Origin: Clostridiaceae bacterium
GTDB lineage: Bacteria; Bacillota; Clostridia; Saccharofermentanales; DTU023
Reading direction: 5' to 3'
DNA: 17,720 nucleotides
NCBI GenBank assembly: GCA_012511735.1
Contig: JAAZFK010000255.1
Location: forward strand, 1 to 17,720
Part shown: in pieces, positions 13,873-17,720 of the stretch
How positions within the stretch are numbered: position 1 is the first letter of the stretch
Layout: every line of letters begins with the position of its first letter
Made by a program: the position numbers and the translations under genes
The notes under the pieces: model-generated
Database searches by the model: none
Told to the model about the DNA's origin: nothing
What the model saw: only the letters and a program-made list of their open reading frames with translations

Positions 13873-15038
13873 CATGACCTCCCCCTGCCTTTCCCTAGCG
13901 CGTACCGGGCATGGAGCGCCGCGATGCGCTCTGCCAGATGCAAAACCGCCTGCTCTGTCTGATTGGGATTGAAGCTGATCCGAACCGCGGAAAGAATGGT
14001 TTCCTTATCATGACCCATGGCGGCAAGGACCCTGTTCTCCCCTGCCAGTCTGGAACCGCATGCGGAGCCGGTTGAAATATAAATTGATTCAGCTGACAAC
14101 GCGTTCATCAATGTCTCACCCCGCAAGCCAGGGAAAGCGATCGAGAGGACGTAGGGCGACCCCCCTTCCGGAGATAATATCCTGTGAGGGACGGTCAGTT
14201 TTCCGATCGAATCCAGGAAACAGCGTCTCAACCGGGCGGTATCCTCCAGGTGATCATCCAAGCGATTCACATGAAACACGAGAGCCTGCGCCAGAGCCAT
14301 AGCACCGGCGACATCCACCGTCCCCGGTCTCAGGCCCTCCTGCTGGCCGCCTCCATGGAGCTGTGGGACCAGCCGGATCGCCTGTTTCTTGATCAGGAGG
14401 CCGGTTCCTTTGGGGGCGCCGATTTTGTGTCCGGCAATGGAGGCCAGGTCAAGCCCCCAGTTGCGGAAGGAAAAGGGCAGCTTGCCGCAGGCCTGCACGA
14501 TGTCACTATGGATCAGGGTCTGAGGTGCCGCCTGTCGGATGACCGGCACCAGACCGGCAAGGTCATTGACAGCCCCCGTCTCGTTGCTGACGGCAATCAA
14601 GCTGATCAGGCCGGCAGGATTGGTCTTGAGCGAGCTCTCGAGTACATCCTGGTCGAGCTGACCTGAGTAAAGAAGAGGAATACGAGTGGTTTCACACAAT
14701 CCCGCTGACTGGAGATAGTCCAGGGAAGCCAGAACCGCTTCATGCTCTCCAGCAGAAGTAATCACCCGGGCGGGCCGCCTCTTTTCTGCACATGCCCAGC
14801 CTTTGAGCGCCAAGTTGATTGATTCTGTCCCGCCTGAAGTGAAAATAATTTCTTCGGGTCGGCAGTCAAGGGAGCGGGCGACACTCTGTCTCGCTTCCTC
14901 GTAGAATCCAGCAGCCTTGATACCACCTCCATGGGCAGAAGATGGGTTGTTGGCCGCCTCTGACAGCCGTGGCAGGTAAGCCTCCATGACCTCAGGCAGC
15001 ACGGGACTGGTCGCAGTTGTATCAAAATCGTAAATCAA
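13872..15038 (-). CDS. nifZ: Cysteine desulfurase of NifZ type, partner of ThiI
   Basis: This PLP cysteine desulfurase has 388 residues, with GTESINLALKG (70-80), EHEAV (98-102), the PLP Lys205 in IAGHKIGAPKG and the persulfide Cys327 in STGSACGS. The N-terminal signature is FDTTATSP where most family members have LDNAATTP, so the loop near the cofactor is altered. The start is TTG 15038: it places Met-Ile-Tyr-x-x-Asp exactly as in homologues, and no ATG is available. No good ribosome binding site precedes it; translation probably couples to gntR, whose stop is 5 bases upstream. It overlaps thiI, and the nifZ-thiI pair is known from B. subtilis, so its sulfur most likely goes to tRNA thiolation rather than Fe-S clusters. 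Confidence 0.9.
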   Translation of the reverse strand: MIYDFDTTATSPVLPEVMEAYLPRLSEAANNPSSAHGGGIKAAGFYEEARQSVARSLDCRPEEIIFTSGGTESINLALKGWACAEKRRPARVITSAGEHEAVLASLDYLQSAGLCETTRIPLLYSGQLDQDVLESSLKTNPAGLISLIAVSNETGAVNDLAGLVPVIRQAAPQTLIHSDIVQACGKLPFSFRNWGLDLASIAGHKIGAPKGTGLLIKKQAIRLVPQLHGGGQQEGLRPGTVDVAGAMALAQALVFHVNRLDDHLEDTARLRRCFLDSIGKLTVPHRILSPEGGSPYVLSIAFPGLRGETLMNALSAESIYISTGSACGSRLAGENRVLAAMGHDKETILSAVRISFNPNQTEQAVLHLAERIAALHARYALGKGRGRS

Positions 15039-15043
15039 AATCG

Positions 15044-15769
15044 TTAATTAATTTCCAGTTGTAAAAGATCGGGCCGCAATACGACCTTGATATGTTCGCA
15101 AACGGCTCCATTGCGTCCGTAAAGTTCCCCGGATACAGCCAGGACGACGGTTCTTCTCGGTATCTCAAGAGTCACGGCTTCCCTGTTCTTGGCTGGCCTG
15201 GCCAGAAGGGACACACTACCCTTGATCGGAAGGAAGGCGTACTTGTTACTCTTGATCTCAATCATCCTTTTTCCGGAGGAGATGCTTTGGGCAAGGTTGG
15301 GAAAAACCTGTGCCGAGATGTAAGAGGTGCACCAACCGTAGACGCGTTCGTCAAACATAATGGGCCATTGGAGCATCCAGTAACCGGGATGCTTGATCTC
15401 GGGAATGTTGAAGGCCGCGTCCAGATCCGGATCAGGATCCAGGTGCTGAACGGGCTGCAGATTGATGTCATCGTAACTTGCCAGATTGAGAAAGCTGAAA
15501 GTGAGCGCATTGAAATGTGGGATGGTAAAACGCTCAGGTTCAACAGCTACAAAGGTTCCTCTGCCCTTTTGTATCTCCAAAATACCATCCGAGACCAGAT
15601 CGGCGATGGCCTGCCTGACGGTTGGCCGGGATAAATCCAACTCCTCGCAAAGGGTCATCTCTGAGGGGATTCGCTCACCCTGTCGATAGACGCCCTCCTG
15701 AATACGCTCCACAATTAACTCCCGCAGTTGCGCGTAAAGCGGGACACTGCTATGCCGGTCAAGTTTCAT
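15044..15769 (-). CDS. GntR-family regulator, HutC/UTRA type
   Basis: The 241-residue protein has an N-terminal winged helix-turn-helix (about 8-75: PLYAQLRELI, GERIPSEMTLCEELDLSRPTV, GRGTFV) followed by a UTRA-like ligand-binding domain (about 85-240). This is the HutC subgroup, whose ligands are often sugars, amino acids or related small effectors; this one cannot be guessed from sequence. ATG 15769 has GAGGAG about 8 bases upstream. It is the first gene of a three-gene unit with a cysteine desulfurase and thiI, 5 bases from the next start, so it probably controls its own operon. A regulator of this family directly with nifZ-thiI is unusual. Control of genes elsewhere is also possible. Confidence 0.88.
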   Translation of the reverse strand: MKLDRHSSVPLYAQLRELIVERIQEGVYRQGERIPSEMTLCEELDLSRPTVRQAIADLVSDGILEIQKGRGTFVAVEPERFTIPHFNALTFSFLNLASYDDINLQPVQHLDPDPDLDAAFNIPEIKHPGYWMLQWPIMFDERVYGWCTSYISAQVFPNLAQSISSGKRMIEIKSNKYAFLPIKGSVSLLARPAKNREAVTLEIPRRTVVLAVSGELYGRNGAVCEHIKVVLRPDLLQLEIN

Positions 15770-15789
15770 AATGAGGTCTCCTCTGCGAG

Positions 15790-15810
15790 TGATGCTTACA
15801 TCATATCATA
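15790..15810 (-). promoter_or_regulatory. Possible gntR promoter and operator
   Basis: On the minus strand TATGAT (15805-15810) is a one-mismatch -10; no good -35 is seen. Just downstream, TGATG (15790-15794) and CATCA (15799-15803) are inverted repeats 4 bases apart, covering the expected start site. This fits an autoregulatory operator but is short, so the call is tentative. Confidence 0.3.
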
Positions 15811-15858
15811 GACACCGCCACCGAAAAGAGGTCAGGACCAAGAAAATTATCATTGAAT

Positions 15859-16896
15859 TCAGGCTTGGAAAGGAAGGTAGTCGATGGAGATAACCCGACC
15901 ATCGCGGTCAACCTTGGCTGCGGCATAAACGAATTGAACCACGAGGTCTTCAAATTCCAGCCGCCCATCAAGCCATTGCCTGGCGGTAAGTCGGATTTTG
16001 CGGATCTGCGAAGTGCCCAGTGCCTGCTCGACACCCCCGAAATTCTCTGTTGCCGCTCCCCTCCCCTTGCACTCAATCACATAAAGGGTTTCCCGGTGGC
16101 GGGTAATAAAGTCGATTTCGCCCAGGCCCGCTACTTTGAAACGGTGCTCCAGAATGGAGTGCCCCCTCGCGATCAGATCCTGGGCTATCATCCGTTCAGT
16201 ACTGAGGCCCAGCTGGTAGGAGGAAGGGCCGGCTGCTGTCCGCTTGCGGGAGACGGGATAAAAGCTTTGCCGGTGAATGGGGCAGGGGCCGAACGCCTCG
16301 ATGGCCTCCAGATGGGCGCGGGTCCCATAACCTTTATGGGAAGCGAACCGGTAGGCCGGATAGACTCGATCCCAGCTTTCCATCATCCGGTCTCTCGCGA
16401 CTTTGGCCAGCACAGAAGCGGCGGCAATTGAATTATGTCTTGCGTCTCCCTGAATTTCAGCCAGGACCGGACAATCCAGGTCTTCCAAGGCAACCGCGTC
16501 GATCAGGATCATGTCAGGCTGGCTGGGCAATTCCTTCAGGGCTCTGCGCATGGCCTCCCTGGTCGCGGTCAGAATATTGGTCCGGTCAATTTCTTCTGGC
16601 CCCGCCATGGCGATCGACCAGGCTTTTGCTTTTTGTCTGATCAGGTCGAAGAGATACTCCCTGCGCGCGGGGGTCATTTTCTTGGAATCATTCAAGCCGT
16701 AGAAGGGCACCTGCTCCGGTAATATACAGGCCGCTGCGACCACGGGCCCGGCCAGGGGACCCCTGCCCGCCTCATCGACGCCGGCGATCATGCGGTAGCC
16801 TCTGGATCTTAATTCGGATTCAAAGGCGCCCATGGCTTCGAAACGATCCCGGTCCTTCTGGCTGATGCGAATGCCGCGTTTGCCTGTCTCAGTCAT
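15859..16896 (-). CDS. rnhB: RNase HII fused to a YraN-like (UPF0102) nuclease-fold domain
   Basis: RNase HII cuts RNA in RNA/DNA hybrids and starts removal of misincorporated ribonucleotides. Residues 1-215 form a complete enzyme: Asp41-Glu42 in AGVDEAGRGPLAGP, NDSKKM, Asp123 in LIDAV, Asp141 in QGDARHNSIAAASVLAK, and HKGYGT. Residues about 222-345 add a YraN/UPF0102 domain with STERMIAQDLIARGHSIL, GEIDFI (249-254) and ECKGRG (265-270). The Asp252 and Glu265-x-Lys267 pattern matches the PD-(D/E)xK nuclease fold. In most Bacillota these are two neighbouring genes; here no stop or frame change separates them. The start ATG 16896 lies 8 bases inside the end of rbgA, indicating coupling. Confidence 0.93.
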   Translation of the reverse strand: MTETGKRGIRISQKDRDRFEAMGAFESELRSRGYRMIAGVDEAGRGPLAGPVVAAACILPEQVPFYGLNDSKKMTPARREYLFDLIRQKAKAWSIAMAGPEEIDRTNILTATREAMRRALKELPSQPDMILIDAVALEDLDCPVLAEIQGDARHNSIAAASVLAKVARDRMMESWDRVYPAYRFASHKGYGTRAHLEAIEAFGPCPIHRQSFYPVSRKRTAAGPSSYQLGLSTERMIAQDLIARGHSILEHRFKVAGLGEIDFITRHRETLYVIECKGRGAATENFGGVEQALGTSQIRKIRLTARQWLDGRLEFEDLVVQFVYAAAKVDRDGRVISIDYLPFQA

Positions 16897-17720
16897 GGGA
16901 GTTACCCGCGACCGGCCGTTCCAGGGTCATCCGGCCGATCCGGCCCGAACGGTAATCATCCATCAGTCGGGAGGCGAACCGGGTCAGATCGGCCTGCCCG
17001 TCTGTCAGCAAACAACCGGTCCTGAGCGCTGCCGCCTCAAAGTCCGCAAGCGGCCCATAGCGCTCCGACATCTGGTCGCCGTAGTACTTGTAAAGCAGGT
17101 CAAAAAGCCAGACAGCCACCTCCTCCAGGGGCAGGATGCTGTCACGTATAGCTCCGGTTGAAGCCAGGTAGAGACCGGATATTTTGTCCGCCATTTTTGC
17201 CGGCAGGATACCGGGCGAATCCAGCAAATGGAGTTCTTTTCCTGAACGAAGCCAGTTCAGACTCCGGGTCACCCCCGGCCGTGCCTCAACTTTAGCGGAT
17301 CGCTTGCCGACCAGCTGGTTGATCAGGGTTGATTTCCCTGTGTTGGGAATGCCCGCGACAAGAACCCGCAAAGGGCGGGCGATCCGACCCTGCTTTTTCG
17401 CCTTCTCAAGAAAGGGCTGGTGCAGTTTGAGCAGTTGTGTCCGTATCTGGGCCAGATCACTCCGGTCCCTCAGATCACAGGCCAGGGCCGCAAGCCCCTC
17501 TTCCTGGAAATGGTTGAGCCAGGCCCGGTTGATCTCCTGATCAGCCAAGTCGGCGTGGGAAAGGACCAGCAGATGAGGTTTGCGTGGTGAAAACTCAAGA
17601 AAGAGCGGGTTGCGGCTGGCGCCGGGGATCCTCGCGTCACCCACCTCGAGTACGACGTCGATATGCCGCCACACTTGTTGCAGTTCACGGGTGGCGCCCG
17701 CCATATGACCGGGATACCAG
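16889..17720 (-). CDS. rbgA: Ribosome biogenesis GTPase RbgA (YlqF), 5' end outside window
   Basis: RbgA helps late assembly of the 50S subunit. The reading frame runs to the window edge and begins WYPGHM, the second to seventh residues of the usual N-terminus (QW-F/Y-PGHM), so only a few codons are missing; the ATG at 17704 is internal. It is a circularly permuted GTPase. G4 comes first and reads LSHADLAD instead of LNKADL. Then come G5 near ALACDLRD, G1 GIPNTGKST, G2 PGVTRS and G3 DSPGIL. The C-terminal RNA-binding region includes LFDLLYKYYG and ends VAGNSHD. Both Asn and Lys of the G4 NKxD motif are lost, which may change guanine specificity or affinity. It overlaps rnhB by 8 bases. Confidence 0.93.
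   Translation of the reverse strand, partial: WYPGHMAGATRELQQVWRHIDVVLEVGDARIPGASRNPLFLEFSPRKPHLLVLSHADLADQEINRAWLNHFQEEGLAALACDLRDRSDLAQIRTQLLKLHQPFLEKAKKQGRIARPLRVLVAGIPNTGKSTLINQLVGKRSAKVEARPGVTRSLNWLRSGKELHLLDSPGILPAKMADKISGLYLASTGAIRDSILPLEEVAVWLFDLLYKYYGDQMSERYGPLADFEAAALRTGCLLTDGQADLTRFASRLMDDYRSGRIGRMTLERPVAGNSHD

Noticed and set aside
1..17720. CRISPR arrays, tRNA or rRNA genes, insertion sequences, defence systems or a biosynthetic cluster.
   Set aside because: I saw no regularly spaced repeats, no transposase, no RNA gene signature and no effector genes; apart from one unknown membrane protein the genes belong to recognised families.

Overview
The window looks like chromosomal DNA of a Bacillota bacterium, most likely a Clostridia lineage of moderate to high G+C. 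The support is the mutL-miaA-hfq-lexA cluster, a LexA box of the Gram-positive GAAC-N4-GTTY type, a ThiI without a rhodanese domain paired with its own cysteine desulfurase, a rarA-iscS-iscU run, and rbgA next to rnhB. No species can be named from the sequence alone. Codon use and base composition look even throughout. I see no insertion sequence, prophage, CRISPR array, rRNA or tRNA, and no gene-free stretch longer than about 200 bases.

Layout. 1-1524 (+): the 3' end of mutL, then miaA and hfq. 1525-2160 (-): lexA, converging on hfq with no gap. 2161-2304: a divergent control region with a LexA box inside a good lexA promoter. 2305-2751 (+): an unknown single-pass membrane protein transcribed away from lexA. 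2752-2945: a convergent intergenic region with a terminator-like hairpin and a near-perfect 38-base palindrome resembling a lox/dif recombination site. 2946-5585 (-): a two-gene operon of archaeal/fungal-type aspartate-semialdehyde dehydrogenase and an atypical MurE-like ligase. 5685-6683 (+): a Xer-type tyrosine recombinase. 6732-12545 (-): a tight operon glyA-rarA-iscS-iscU-M18 aminopeptidase, with a GntR-type operator at its promoter and a terminator at its end. 12649-15769 (-): gntR (UTRA type)-cysteine desulfurase-thiI. 15859-17720 (-): rbgA (5' end outside the window) and an RNase HII fused to a YraN-like nuclease domain.

Shared themes are genome maintenance (MutL, LexA, RarA, RNase HII, Xer), RNA modification and RNA-based control (MiaA, ThiI, Hfq), sulfur and Fe-S supply (two cysteine desulfurases, IscU), and cell-wall or amino-acid precursor synthesis (Asd, Mur ligase, GlyA). 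Most genes are ordinary housekeeping genes. The observations most worth following are the lox/dif-like palindrome 2.8 kb from the tyrosine recombinase gene, the Mur ligase with mixed MurE and MurC/Mpl motifs next to asd, the RNase HII-YraN fusion, the membrane protein sharing the SOS control region, and the altered Hfq and RbgA signature motifs.
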